Assembly (NCBI GenBank): GCA_963665595.2
Contig: CAXXJK010000004.1
Coordinates: 744,001-808,000 of the forward strand
Reading direction: 5' to 3'
DNA from: G963665595 sp963665595
GTDB taxonomy: Bacteria > Actinomycetota > Coriobacteriia > Coriobacteriales > CADBOM01
DNA length: 64,000 nt
Below, one piece after another: positions 25,757 to 34,808 of this stretch (positions are counted from its first letter, which is position 1; every line of letters starts with the position of its first letter). Made by a program: the position numbers and the translations under genes. The notes under the pieces were generated by a model. It searched no databases. It saw nothing but the letters and a program-made list of their open reading frames with translations, and had not been told where the DNA came from.

Positions 25757-28650
25757 CGAACTCTACGCTCCTCATCAGAAATCAAAAGATGCTCACTCGG
25801 CTCTTCACTGTGAAACGTATCAGACTCCGCGCTCCTGCTTTTTTGCGTAAGGGACGTCATAAAAACTGGGCAAAACGGCGAGACTTCGCAGAAAGCGCAA
25901 GACTCCGGGCAACGCGGATCAGGCAAAATAATTCCTTTTCGAACAGCATCTACCTTCGCCGCAACCGTATTTTCAAGAATCATAAGATACTCTTGATAGC
26001 TCTGTTCATCTGCAGCGTCACTCTTTTGCACGCAGCCTTCTTCTTCAAAACGAATCGCGTGAGAATCCCAAGATCCGCGTAGACATGTCTTTGGTGTTGC
26101 AGAAGCGCTCAGAGAACGATAGAAACCCCCTACGCAGCGCTGTCCTCTCTGTCGCTGTAACAACGTGGCATAGATATCAACTTGCACGCTCCCGCGAATC
26201 ATATCCTGAGAAGTATTCTGAGCCCCATACCCCGTAACGGCGCCAGACTTATAATCAATGACTACCATGTTTCCGTATTCATCAATATCAACACGATCAA
26301 CTTTTCCTCGCACCGTTATGCCTGCATAATGGCAGTTAAAACCTTTTTCTTCGTATACTTTGACTTCAAATAGTTGAGGAATAAATGTTGAAACGTGCCC
26401 GCCCGTGGCTTCTCCTCCACTGTTTTCAAGCAGATGAGCCTCATGCGAAAGCTGTTTAGTAATTCCACGTTTCATGCGCATCAGGGTTAGATCATCTTGT
26501 GCAGTTGATGGACAGAAGAAACTTTGAGGGGCGCGCGCATGTTCACCGTCTCTCGTTTCTCCCGTATACTCAGTCTGCGCTCTCTCTTTGTATTCGTTAA
26601 CCACGTCATCAAAAACCTGAGCAGCTAGATGCTCTGCTTTTTTGACATTTGACGGTACCACACGGTGTTCCGGAAAGTCACGTTCTGCCTCTTTAAGTCT
26701 CTTATAAAAACGCTCCATGACCTCGTGAATCATAGTGCCTTGAACGAGCGTTGTGTTTTGTGCCTTGTCTTCTTGAGGAATACATAAAGAAATAAACCAC
26801 TTATAAGGACACTCCATCAGCGCTTTTAGCTCTGTCACGGAAAATACTTCTTTGTTTTTTATTTCTTCAGGAACTTTTGATAAATAGCCGGTTTTTGGAA
26901 TCGTGATGCTTGGAAGAGTGTCCTTTTGCCGTATATGCCTCATAGTTTCTGACTGACTTCTCAAAACCTCTTCAGGACATTCTTCATCGATTACCGAATT
27001 TGAAATCAAACTAGTACCAGAATATGTATTCGCTAAACCGTCTTCTTCCTGATAGGCCCATCGAATATTTTCAAACAAGGCACTGGCATTTCTCAGATTT
27101 CCTCCTGAGGTTCTTCGTTGATAATGGAGAGCAAGATTTTTTGGATGAGCCGCAATCATCTGATTAAAAAAGAATTGCTGTTTCTCAGACACGGAAGAAT
27201 CAGGAGGAAGGCCCATACGTGACAACAAAACGTCTTGTAGGGCCGGGTCTTGCTGTGTTGGAAAAGAATCGCTATCCATTCGCATAACGCCCAAATTTAC
27301 TGTTTCATTAAACAGAAGGTTATTCGGCGTTATGAAGCGAAAGTGAGATCCCCTTTTATCGCCAGAACAATTTGTTATTACTCGTGAAAAGCATTCTTGA
27401 TGAGACATCTGTATAAAAACATTGACATCGACTATACTGTCATAGCAAATATTCTCTAAAAGAATCTGAATGTTTGATTTCGCTCGTTGAGATTCTTCAT
27501 CTCTATATGCATGCATCAGTTGTTCGAGAATCATTACCAACTCCGAGAGTTTTACGATTCCCTGTCTATCAAAAAGATTTGGTAATTTCAAAATAACTGT
27601 ATCAAGCCAAGGCACATGAGCCGCCAGTTCCCTTATAACATCCATCTGCGAAAGCAAAGGAGAGCGCCGCCAATTTCTTATAATAGTTATTTTTTCATTA
27701 TATTTTATATTTAGTCCTTTGCTTTGGCATAAAGTACAACCATGAGCAAAAAACTTATCATTCTCGGTAAATAAAAGAGTTACAAGAGTGACAAAATCTT
27801 TACAAATATCTATCGAATTAAGGGTTACCTCTAATTCGGCAGACGCAATAATATCTCTCATTGTGCAAGCGTCTATCAGAGCAGCCGCCATATCAGCAAG
27901 CCGTGGAATAACAATAATGCCATCATCTTGATTACAATCTCTAAACCATTCAATCATAGCTATTGCTGAAGGTATATCAGTATGATCGCCCTCCCCTATT
28001 AAAAATCTGAATTTCGACACGTCAGTGAATAAGGGGTGCGCCATATGAGTGGTAAAAGAGTCTTGAAATATTTCAGAGACTGAATTAATAGCAAATAGTT
28101 GTTCAAAACATTTTGTAATACTTTTGAGCGGACGACATTTGACTAGATGGATTGGCGGTAAATGCTTGTCTGAAGAGAGCGTCTCCCCTGCCTCAAGATA
28201 ATCAATAGTATCTTTATATACAAACTTGCTATAGGTAGTTAAAACATCAATCAATAGCTGAGAAATACTATTTCGAGAATGCTCAAACAATATTTCATAG
28301 TTGATGTGATAAAGATGAATAAGCAGCGGCTCTATAGCATGAGCTAAATCGACCACTTGCCTAATAGTCAAAACAAATCCTGACTGGCTTGAAACCTTGG
28401 TAATACTCTCAAACAGCATAGCCCGCTTTTGTAAGGTTGAGAGTAATATTCTTTCATCGCCAAACAGTTCCCAGTATTTCTTTATAAGCATAGTATACGT
28501 AGTCACTTCGTAGCGCATCGAATCTTTCCCCGAGAGACATTCTCGAAGCCAACGTTCACAAGTAGAGTCATCCACTATAAGCACTGTAGTATTACCAGGA
28601 GAAGGCTTTATTTTATTGCGCACATCCTGAAAATCAACATTGTTATACAT
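25753..28650 (-). CDS. addB: ATP-dependent nuclease subunit B (AddB-like, iron-sulfur)
   Basis: Partner of AddA, about 965 aa from the ATG at 28650 (a GTG sits one codon upstream). The C-terminal RecB-type nuclease has VVIDYKSGAV near residue 797. Four cysteines of the AddB 4Fe-4S cluster are present: one in MECPYKWF near 614 and three in CPESCAFCEVSPFCP near 914-928. The N-terminal helicase-like part is diverged and I find no Walker A motif, so the protein probably scans or binds DNA rather than acting as a motor. Its codon and base use is AT-rich compared with the purine region. Confidence 0.87.
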   Translation of the reverse strand: MYNNVDFQDVRNKIKPSPGNTTVLIVDDSTCERWLRECLSGKDSMRYEVTTYTMLIKKYWELFGDERILLSTLQKRAMLFESITKVSSQSGFVLTIRQVVDLAHAIEPLLIHLYHINYEILFEHSRNSISQLLIDVLTTYSKFVYKDTIDYLEAGETLSSDKHLPPIHLVKCRPLKSITKCFEQLFAINSVSEIFQDSFTTHMAHPLFTDVSKFRFLIGEGDHTDIPSAIAMIEWFRDCNQDDGIIVIPRLADMAAALIDACTMRDIIASAELEVTLNSIDICKDFVTLVTLLFTENDKFFAHGCTLCQSKGLNIKYNEKITIIRNWRRSPLLSQMDVIRELAAHVPWLDTVILKLPNLFDRQGIVKLSELVMILEQLMHAYRDEESQRAKSNIQILLENICYDSIVDVNVFIQMSHQECFSRVITNCSGDKRGSHFRFITPNNLLFNETVNLGVMRMDSDSFPTQQDPALQDVLLSRMGLPPDSSVSEKQQFFFNQMIAAHPKNLALHYQRRTSGGNLRNASALFENIRWAYQEEDGLANTYSGTSLISNSVIDEECPEEVLRSQSETMRHIRQKDTLPSITIPKTGYLSKVPEEIKNKEVFSVTELKALMECPYKWFISLCIPQEDKAQNTTLVQGTMIHEVMERFYKRLKEAERDFPEHRVVPSNVKKAEHLAAQVFDDVVNEYKERAQTEYTGETRDGEHARAPQSFFCPSTAQDDLTLMRMKRGITKQLSHEAHLLENSGGEATGGHVSTFIPQLFEVKVYEEKGFNCHYAGITVRGKVDRVDIDEYGNMVVIDYKSGAVTGYGAQNTSQDMIRGSVQVDIYATLLQRQRGQRCVGGFYRSLSASATPKTCLRGSWDSHAIRFEEEGCVQKSDAADEQSYQEYLMILENTVAAKVDAVRKGIILPDPRCPESCAFCEVSPFCPVFMTSLTQKSRSAESDTFHSEEPSEHLLISDEERRVR

Positions 28651-28685
28651 CACACGATCTTTCTTCTAACACCTTTACTGATAGC

Positions 28686-28725
28686 ATACAAGACAAGCCG
28701 GACATCTATCCGGCTTGTCTTGTAT
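28686..28725. terminator. perfect 17-bp hairpin between parB and addB
   Basis: Arms 28686-28702 and 28709-28725 are perfectly complementary (core AGCCGGA/TCCGGCT) with a six-base loop CATCTA. It lies 22 bp past the parB stop and before the addB start. The outer part of the stem is T-rich on the 3' side, so it should act as an intrinsic terminator separating parAB from addBA. Confidence 0.8.
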
Positions 28726-28747
28726 ATAACACTACAATCCTATTCAC

Positions 28748-29605
28748 TCAATCTTTTAGTTCGTCAAAAATCCTTTGGAGATCTTCTTCATCCTTAAATT
28801 CAATTTTAATAAAGTTTTTACCTCTTGACGATTTCACGTTAACATTGGTATCGAGCTTTGCTCGAAGCTTTCTTGCAACAATTTTAAATGCCCGCGGAGA
28901 AGGGCTTCTCTTGACGTGATCCATACCTTGAACGGAATATAGTCGCGCAATATTTTCTGCTTCACGAACAGATAGCTGCTCGTTTACAATTTTTTTCGCC
29001 AATCGTATGCGTGCCTCTTCTTGGTCAACAGGAAGAGACAATATTGTGCGCGCATGGCCTGCTGTTAATTTGCCATCATACATAAGCTCCTGAACTTCAT
29101 CCGGAAGGTCTAGAAGTCTTAGGGCGTTTGAAATAGTGCTCGTATTTTTACAAACGGCCTCAGCAACATTTTTCTGTTTAAGTCCGCCTAACTCGATTAA
29201 TCGCTTATAGCCAAGTGCTTCTTCAATAGGATTTAGATCATCTCGTTGAAGATTCTCAACAAGCGCAATCTCTTGAGCTTTCGTTTCATCAATAGCGATA
29301 ATTCTGACTGGTAAAGAATCCATACTTAAACTTTTGCAAGCATGGTAACGACGCTCTCCCGCGACAATTTGATATTGTCCATTTCCAATCTCTCGAACAA
29401 TAATTGGTTGCAGGAGTCCCTCTTTCTTAATCGAAGCCGCTAGCTCAGATATTTTATCAGGATCAAAGTTATTCCTTGGTTGGTTAGGGTTCGGTTCAAT
29501 ATTCGATATTTTCATTTCGACAAAATCTGTATTGCTTCCCGATTCTACCGAAGCTTGACCCATGAGTGATTCTAACCCTCGGCCAAGTCCACCTTTAGTT
29601 GCCAC
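28748..29605 (-). CDS. parB: chromosome-partitioning protein ParB
   Basis: CTP-dependent DNA clamp that loads at parS and spreads to organise the origin. 285 aa. The N-terminal CTPase motif appears in VAGERRYHACKSL, preceded by NPNQPRNNFDPDKISELAASI. The central helix-turn-helix region (QKNVAEAVCKNTSTISNALRL) recognises parS and the C-terminal region dimerises. It overlaps parA by 11 bp. Two parS-like sites lie just upstream of parA. Confidence 0.95.
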   Translation of the reverse strand: MATKGGLGRGLESLMGQASVESGSNTDFVEMKISNIEPNPNQPRNNFDPDKISELAASIKKEGLLQPIIVREIGNGQYQIVAGERRYHACKSLSMDSLPVRIIAIDETKAQEIALVENLQRDDLNPIEEALGYKRLIELGGLKQKNVAEAVCKNTSTISNALRLLDLPDEVQELMYDGKLTAGHARTILSLPVDQEEARIRLAKKIVNEQLSVREAENIARLYSVQGMDHVKRSPSPRAFKIVARKLRAKLDTNVNVKSSRGKNFIKIEFKDEEDLQRIFDELKD

Positions 29606-30386
29606 GACTTATCACTTCCTTTGCCAATGAACGATATGCTTCAGCGCCCTTACCTGAAGAGTAATAATCTAAAATTGACTTTCCATAACTTGGAGCCTCT
29701 GCAAGCTTTATTGTACGAGGAATAACCGTCGAGAATACTTTACTCCCAAAATACTTCTTTACCTCATCTTCAACCTGTTTAGTGAGAACAGTTCTGCTGT
29801 CGTACATAGTAAGCAAGACACCAAATACATCAAGACTCTTATTTAGGCGAGTTTTGACAAGTTTCATCGAATCGAGAAGTTTTGACACGCCCTCTAATGC
29901 ATAATACTCACATTGAATAGGAATCAATAAAGAGTTAGCCGCAGTTAAAGCATTAATAGTAAGCAATCCAAGAGAAGGAGGACAATCTATAAGAATAAAG
30001 TCGTAGCTATCTTGAATTTCCGTGAGAGAGTCCTTTAAACGCGTCTCGCGCGATATTGCAGAGACAAGTTCTACCTCAGCACCAGCCAAATTAATTGTTG
30101 CAGGTATGAGAGTCACATTAGCTGACTCTGTTTTTATAAGTATCTCAGAGAGGGGGGTATCGTTAAGCAAAACGTCATATATACAATTCATACCGCTTTC
30201 TTTTTCAACACCAAACCCGCTCGTTGAGTTCCCCTGGGGATCGAGATCGACCAGAAGAACCTTCTGACCTTGTTCTCCCAGTGCAGCAGCTAGGTTCACT
30301 GCAGTAGTAGATTTTCCGACACCGCCTTTTTGATTAATTATCGAAAGAATCAACGGTTTATTTGACTCATTTTTCGTATCACTCAC
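29595..30386 (-). CDS. parA: chromosome-partitioning ATPase ParA (Soj)
   Basis: Deviant Walker ATPase, 263 aa, that forms the gradient on the nucleoid used to segregate ParB-bound origins. The deviant Walker A KGGVGKSTTAVNLA, Walker A' LLVDLDPQGNSTSG and Walker B FILIDCPPSLGLLT are intact. The start is a GTG at 30386 with AAGGAG five bases upstream. It is co-transcribed with parB. Confidence 0.95.
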   Translation of the reverse strand: MSDTKNESNKPLILSIINQKGGVGKSTTAVNLAAALGEQGQKVLLVDLDPQGNSTSGFGVEKESGMNCIYDVLLNDTPLSEILIKTESANVTLIPATINLAGAEVELVSAISRETRLKDSLTEIQDSYDFILIDCPPSLGLLTINALTAANSLLIPIQCEYYALEGVSKLLDSMKLVKTRLNKSLDVFGVLLTMYDSRTVLTKQVEDEVKKYFGSKVFSTVIPRTIKLAEAPSYGKSILDYYSSGKGAEAYRSLAKEVISRGN

Positions 30387-30462
30387 TTATACTCCTTTCT
30401 TAAACATTAAAAGTATATAGCAACCACTATAATGGAACGCTTGAGATTTAAACATTTATCCA

Positions 30463-30496
30463 TATTGAAAAGATTTCACGTGAAATCTTTTCAATA
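30463..30496. promoter_or_regulatory. parS: parS-like site 1 in a 34-bp perfect palindrome
   Basis: The core GATTTCACGTGAAATC (30472-30487) matches 12 of 16 positions of the parS consensus TGTTTCACGTGAAACA, including the whole central TTTCACGTGAAA. The palindrome continues perfectly to 17 bp on each side of the centre. It lies 77 bp upstream of parA. Confidence 0.85.
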
Positions 30497-30921
30497 CTTG
30501 TTTATTTTTGTATAGATTCTTGAGGCAATTTTAAAACATGCTTGATTACAGAAAATATAGAATTGACAGTGTCGCTCTCCTCTACAAAGAGAAAGAATTC
30601 ATAGTGCATAGAAACATCTCAGGTTTTAAAACTATCCAGCACATAAACTAACTACTGATTACTACTTATATTCATGTTTATTTATAAATACAATCCTATT
30701 AAGTAATTGAAAGTTTATTACCGTTTGTTTGCTTCATTTTTTGTTAAGATAGTGTAAGACTCGTACATTCATATATCTACAATACACTTTTGATCTGCCG
30801 GTGAAGCTATTACTTTTCTTAACAAATGTGAGCTATCAACGTCTCCGTTTTGTTGCGTAGTAAATAACTTATAAACACATATATAAACACAATAACTTAT
30901 TGCTTTTATGGTAATACAAAT

Positions 30922-30955
30922 GGCGGCAAAGTTTTCACGTGAAAACTTTGCCGCC
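30922..30955. promoter_or_regulatory. parS: parS-like site 2 in a 34-bp perfect palindrome
   Basis: The core GTTTTCACGTGAAAAC (30931-30946) shares TTTCACGTGAAA with consensus parS. It too is embedded in a perfect palindrome of 17 bp per arm, here with GC-rich outer arms (GGCGGC/GCCGCC). It lies about 40 bp past the rsmG stop, so in RNA it would form a strong hairpin and could also end rsmG transcription. Confidence 0.85.
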
Positions 30956-30995
30956 TAGATCAATTAAGCATGAATAAAGAATATATACCTTATTA

Positions 30996-31670
30996 CTAGA
31001 AAAGAGGGTTTCTTTGAGCCATTCCGCTTCTTCTTGGTAATTTGATCTTTTCTTTCCCTTTTTTTCTATAGCAAACAATATGACGATTCATATTCTCAAA
31101 AGATACTACAGGATCGTTTGAGATACACACCATTCCTACCATTTTCTCAACTTTCTTGGCTGATAAAAGCTCATCATCATCCAGATTACCTTTTAAAGCA
31201 ATAAATAAACCCTCATAACGTAAGAGTGGGGAAGTAAGTTCCAGCAGTGAGCCCATACGAGCTAAGGCGCGAGCAGTAATTACAGAAAATTTTTCTCTTT
31301 TTTGTAAGGCCAATTCCTCAACTCTTAAATCACATACACTAATTTGTTCTTGTAGTCCAAGCTTTGTAAGGATTTCGCTAACTGCCTTCATTTTCTTTTT
31401 TGAAGAGTCGACCAATAGTGTTTTTCTGCCAGAGGCAATGGCAAGCGGTATCCCTGGAACACCCCCGCCTGTGCCTATATCACCATATAATCCTTCAGGA
31501 GAATCTTCGAAATAGGGGAGTGCTGATAAAGAATCTTCAATATGAAGAATCATGCCTTCGCTTTTACTTTTAATAGCCGTAAGATTTAGCTCATTATTTT
31601 TTTCAAGTAACAGATCGAGATAGTTTTCTATCATAGCCTGTTTCGCGCTATCAAGTTTTTCAAACTCCAT
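30996..31670 (-). CDS. rsmG: 16S rRNA (guanine-N7)-methyltransferase
   Basis: SAM-dependent methyltransferase for G527 of 16S rRNA (formerly GidB). The start is set at the ATG at 31670 (MEFEKLDSAKQ), which follows AAGGATAGG; an upstream in-frame start at 31697 is less well supported. 224 aa. Conserved stretches are NELNLTAIKSKSEGMILHIEDSL, the SAM motif YGDIGTGGGVPGIPLAI and SVITARALA. It sits in the usual origin-proximal order between khpB and parA. Confidence 0.95.
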   Translation of the reverse strand: MEFEKLDSAKQAMIENYLDLLLEKNNELNLTAIKSKSEGMILHIEDSLSALPYFEDSPEGLYGDIGTGGGVPGIPLAIASGRKTLLVDSSKKKMKAVSEILTKLGLQEQISVCDLRVEELALQKREKFSVITARALARMGSLLELTSPLLRYEGLFIALKGNLDDDELLSAKKVEKMVGMVCISNDPVVSFENMNRHIVCYRKKGKEKIKLPRRSGMAQRNPLF

Positions 31671-31892
31671 ATAACCTATCCTTAGTCTAATAACCATTTA
31701 ATAGCAACATATTTCTAACAATATATCTGAAGAGTAATACACAGTTTTAATATTAAACCATATTAGCAGTAAAACTAATGCCGCCCAAAACCTGTAACAA
31801 AGAGTACTAATAAAAATAGAGCCCTATAAATTCATTTACAGAGCTCAAAATTTAATATTTTTGCTGATATAAACAGTTGGCTTAGCCTAGTG

Positions 31893-32498
31893 CTAAAGAA
31901 CCTTTATCACTATATAACGATCGGGGTCATCTCCCTCGGAGACAGTCTCAACCTGGTTATTATCTTTTAGGCACATATGAATAATACGCCTTTCATATGC
32001 GCTCATCGGTCTAAGTCTTACATCTGAATGTTGGCGGACAGCCCGTGAAGCTGATGATTTTGCCAATGACTCAAGTTTTCCTCGGCGACGATTTTTATAT
32101 CCTTCAATATCTACGGTAATAGGATAGCGAAACCCAATCTGTTTATAGACAATAGAAGTAACAAGTAGCTGAAGAGCATCTAGTGTTTTGCCATGACGAC
32201 CGATAAGGGAAGCCAAATCGCCTTCGCCCACAATATCTAATATGATTTCGCTTTCTTCGCCTTCATATTCATCAATTGAAACATTCCCGAGATTGAAATA
32301 AGAGAGAATCATCTTGATAACATCAATAGCTGCATCAGCAATATGATCAAGGTCTTCATCGGTGAATTCCTCTTCGGAATCATCACTATATTCATTATCT
32401 GGAATATTATTATTTAATGCTTCGTCAGTCTCTGCGTCGCTACCTAAACTATCAGATTGCACAAAGCCTTCCGAATCGAGTGTCTCTTCTTGATTCAT
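31893..32498 (-). CDS. khpB: KH/R3H RNA-binding protein KhpB (Jag)
   Basis: 201 aa. An acidic N-terminus (about residues 1-50, rich in Asp/Glu) replaces the Jag_N domain seen in Firmicutes. A KH domain with GEGDLASLIGRHGKTLDALQ and an R3H domain with RRGKLESLAKSSASRAVRQ and MSAYERRIIHMCL follow. It is an RNA-binding regulator linked to cell division and elongation in other bacteria. Its place behind yidC is the conserved order. Confidence 0.92.
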   Translation of the reverse strand: MNQEETLDSEGFVQSDSLGSDAETDEALNNNIPDNEYSDDSEEEFTDEDLDHIADAAIDVIKMILSYFNLGNVSIDEYEGEESEIILDIVGEGDLASLIGRHGKTLDALQLLVTSIVYKQIGFRYPITVDIEGYKNRRRGKLESLAKSSASRAVRQHSDVRLRPMSAYERRIIHMCLKDNNQVETVSEGDDPDRYIVIKVL

Positions 32499-32554
32499 AA
32501 ACTCTTCTCCTTACTCATCAAACCGCAGGTATTCAATTAATTATGCGGTTAGAG

Positions 32555-33331
32555 TTACTTTGACTTCCTTGTGGGACGAGGTTTTGCCTGACGCCGTTCG
32601 ACATTAACTTTGACAGGTTTAATAACCACAGCCTCTTCTTCAAGCTGATCTTTTCTATCAAGCAACTTCTGAGTCACAAGTTGCTGTGCAATACCAAAGA
32701 AGGATGAAACATCCCAATAAAGAAGAACGCCTCCCGGGGAACTCCAGCCAATAAATATCATAAATACTACCATGCCATAACTAACCCACTTCATCTGTTG
32801 ATTAGTGCTTTTATTTAAAAGCATGGGAATAAGAGTTGATATAGAAAACAAAAGAACAAGAATCGCGTAGGGAATTACTGCGATAATTGCCTCACTGGAT
32901 ATTCCATCGGTAAAAAAACTCGAAGGAGAAACAGTAAGATTGGGGATAAGGTTATAAAACGAGAGAGGATTTGTGGAGATATCAATAAAATTTGAAAGAT
33001 TGGTGAGCATTTGAAAAAATGCCATAAAAATAGGTATTTGGATAATCATCGGCAAACAACCCGCTAATGGATTAAAGTGAGCCTCAGAATATAGTTTTTG
33101 CATTTCTTCGCTCAGTTTTTGCTTATCATCAGCATATTTTGTTTGCAACTCCTGCATCAAGGGTTGCATTTTTTGCATTTGATGAGTTGATTTAAACTGT
33201 TTTCTTGCAATAGGGAAAATTAACAAACGGATTACCAAGGTAAGACAGATAATTGCCATACCCCAATCACCGGTAAAGCTTTCAAACCAGCTGAGAATAT
33301 CAAAAATGAAGCGCAGTATTACGTCCCACAC
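32555..33331 (-). CDS. yidC: membrane protein insertase YidC/Oxa1
   Basis: 258-aa insertase with about five membrane segments and no large periplasmic domain, the Gram-positive form. Conserved features are MAIICLTLVIRLLIFPIARKQ with the groove Arg, a cytoplasmic hairpin (KMQPLMQELQTKYADDKQKL), NPLAGCLPMIIQIPIFMAFFQ and a C-terminal basic tail. No N-terminal lipobox is seen. It inserts small membrane proteins alone or with Sec. Confidence 0.94.
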   Translation of the reverse strand: MWDVILRFIFDILSWFESFTGDWGMAIICLTLVIRLLIFPIARKQFKSTHQMQKMQPLMQELQTKYADDKQKLSEEMQKLYSEAHFNPLAGCLPMIIQIPIFMAFFQMLTNLSNFIDISTNPLSFYNLIPNLTVSPSSFFTDGISSEAIIAVIPYAILVLLFSISTLIPMLLNKSTNQQMKWVSYGMVVFMIFIGWSSPGGVLLYWDVSSFFGIAQQLVTQKLLDRKDQLEEEAVVIKPVKVNVERRQAKPRPTRKSK

Positions 33332-33365
33332 AAAAAACCTCCATGTCCAGGGTTTCTAATAATAA

Positions 33366-33617
33366 TCAAGGTACCGGATCATATCCACCAGGGTTCCAAG
33401 GATGACACCGTATAATTCTTTTTAATGCGAGCCAAAACCCTTTTAAGAACCCATACTTTTTAAATGCTTCAAACGCATATTCCGAACAAGTTGGTGTAAA
33501 TCTACAACAAGGTGGAAACAAGGGTGAAATTACACTTCTGTACACAGTAATACAACCCATTGCCATTTGAGCGGGTATTTGACGAATAAAACAAAATATC
33601 TGACTCTTTGTTTTCAT
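33366..33617 (-). CDS. yidD: membrane protein insertion efficiency factor YidD
   Basis: 83 aa, DUF37 family. The signature [20 protein letters not shown] followed by [11 protein letters not shown] and [17 protein letters not shown] is complete. It lies between rnpA and yidC, the usual order, and probably helps YidC-dependent insertion. Confidence 0.94.
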   Translation of the reverse strand: MKTKSQIFCFIRQIPAQMAMGCITVYRSVISPLFPPCCRFTPTCSEYAFEAFKKYGFLKGFWLALKRIIRCHPWNPGGYDPVP

Positions 33618-33652
33618 TACAACCCTTTTATTAAACGGGTTTATATATATCT

Positions 33653-33988
33653 CTAATCGCTTACAACCTTCTTTTTAAGTATATTGATCAGATCTGCCTT
33701 GAGACGCTCGGGAGAGCATTGGGCGGTCTTACCACGTGCAATAAAGATGAGATCAAAGCCTTTAAATGAAAAGGGAAGAGATCGCACAGCCTCGCGCATA
33801 ACCCTCTTGGCCCTGTTCCGCGTGGGGGCGTTTCCTAATTTTTTCCCCGCAACAAAAGCAGCGCGACCATATTGACCGCGCTGCTCTGGTGTTGGTCTCA
33901 TAATAACAATCACAGAACTTGACATCAACCTACTACCTTCATTAAAAATAGTATTAATATCTGCTCGTGATTTAATTGTATCCCTCAC
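33653..33988 (-). CDS. rnpA: ribonuclease P protein component
   Basis: Protein subunit (111 aa) of RNase P, which trims tRNA 5' ends together with the RNA subunit encoded elsewhere. The conserved basic motif [14 protein letters not shown] is present, along with [16 protein letters not shown]. It follows rpmH by 34 bp and is co-transcribed. Confidence 0.94.
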   Translation of the reverse strand: MRDTIKSRADINTIFNEGSRLMSSSVIVIMRPTPEQRGQYGRAAFVAGKKLGNAPTRNRAKRVMREAVRSLPFSFKGFDLIFIARGKTAQCSPERLKADLINILKKKVVSD

Positions 33989-34022
33989 AGTCTTACCAAC
34001 TTACAATCAGTAGCTGCATACA

Positions 34023-34157
34023 CTAGACACAAATACGTTTGCGACCTTTTAACCGCCGTGCGGCGAGAACACTACGACCGCCTTTAGTTGACATACGTGC
34101 ACGAAAACCGTGACACTTTGCGCGTTTTCTTTTATTTGGTTGATAAGTACGTTTCAT
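34023..34157 (-). CDS. rpmH: 50S ribosomal protein L34
   Basis: 44 aa. The start is the ATG at 34157 ([18 protein letters not shown]) behind GGAGTG; the longer frame upstream is not part of L34. The whole sequence matches L34, ending [11 protein letters not shown]. First gene of the rpmH-rnpA-yidD-yidC-khpB group. Confidence 0.97.
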   Translation of the reverse strand: MKRTYQPNKRKRAKCHGFRARMSTKGGRSVLAARRLKGRKRICV

Positions 34158-34198
34158 AATTACACTCCATGATGGATTTATTTTCGACAAGCTAGGAA

Positions 34199-34227
34199 AG
34201 TATAGGTAGGGCACTGAGCAATGTCAA
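34199..34227 (-). promoter_or_regulatory. near-consensus promoter of the rpmH operon
   Basis: On the minus strand TTGACA (34222-34227) and TATACT (34199-34204) are separated by exactly 17 bases, with TATACT one mismatch from consensus. The box ends 41 bp upstream of the rpmH ATG. It should drive rpmH, rnpA, yidD and yidC, away from dnaA. Confidence 0.85.
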
Positions 34228-34762
34228 CCGCTATCTCTTTTTTATACACTTAAATCCATACAACAAGTATATTAAGCTTGGTATATGTTTTTACTATTTA
34301 GTGAAGTAATTTATTTAAAATTATTCTGCATCTGTGAAAACTGTTAAAAACCGAGTAATTGTGTACAATAGGTTGTGAAAACTTACATTACCGAACAAAA
34401 TTTCGTCATTGACAGATAATTTATTTTCTATGATTCTAAGTATGCGAGACAAAAATATATTAGAAAGTTTTCTTTGATTTACCTGTAGTTATATTTATTT
34501 TGAAACTTTAAAAATGAATTTTCAATAATAAGACTAAAACCAGTAGACGGCTTTTAAAGTAGTTTGCTTTTGTTTTTGTTCTTTTACTTTCTTTTTAAAT
34601 AGAAAGTAAAATATGGCTTAATTATCACAGAGCAGAAACTCTTTCAGTAGACTTATTCACACTATTTTGCAACTTGTGAAAAATAAGAAAGGCCTGATAT
34701 TTTCGGTGTGCCCAACACTTTCTTCTTTAGTCTATTAATAAAAATGTTGGATGTAATAAAAA
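34228..34762. other. oriC: probable replication origin region (rpmH-dnaA gap)
   Basis: Very AT-rich, gene-free DNA where transcription diverges: minus-strand genes to the left, plus-strand genes to the right. One good DnaA box TTATTCACA is at 34653-34661. Several looser TGTGAAAA-type boxes are seen (near 34335, 34375 and 34675), and T/A-rich runs near 34555-34615 could serve as the unwinding element. Canonical TTATCCACA boxes were not found, so this is a probable rather than proven origin. The dnaA-dnaN gap is the other candidate. Confidence 0.6.
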
Positions 34763-34791
34763 TTTACAATCTATATTACGTTCAGTAATGT
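34763..34791 (+). promoter_or_regulatory. putative dnaA promoter
   Basis: TTTACA (34763-34768) and TAATGT (34786-34791) with a 17-base spacer lie just upstream of the AAGGA ribosome binding site of dnaA. An overlapping TATATT at 34772-34777 is an alternative -10 box. Confidence 0.4.
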
Positions 34792-34808
34792 AAGTAAGGA
34801 ATAATTAT

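Larger units (their letters stand above)
30387..30995. other. AT-rich intergenic region holding two parS-like sites
   Basis: A 609-bp gap between parA and rsmG, both on the minus strand. It contains the two parS-like palindromes near its two ends and no convincing coding frame. The interior is strongly AT-rich (for example TTTATTTATAAATAC at about 30677-30692). No clear DnaA boxes were found here. It presumably also carries the parA promoter. Confidence 0.6.
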
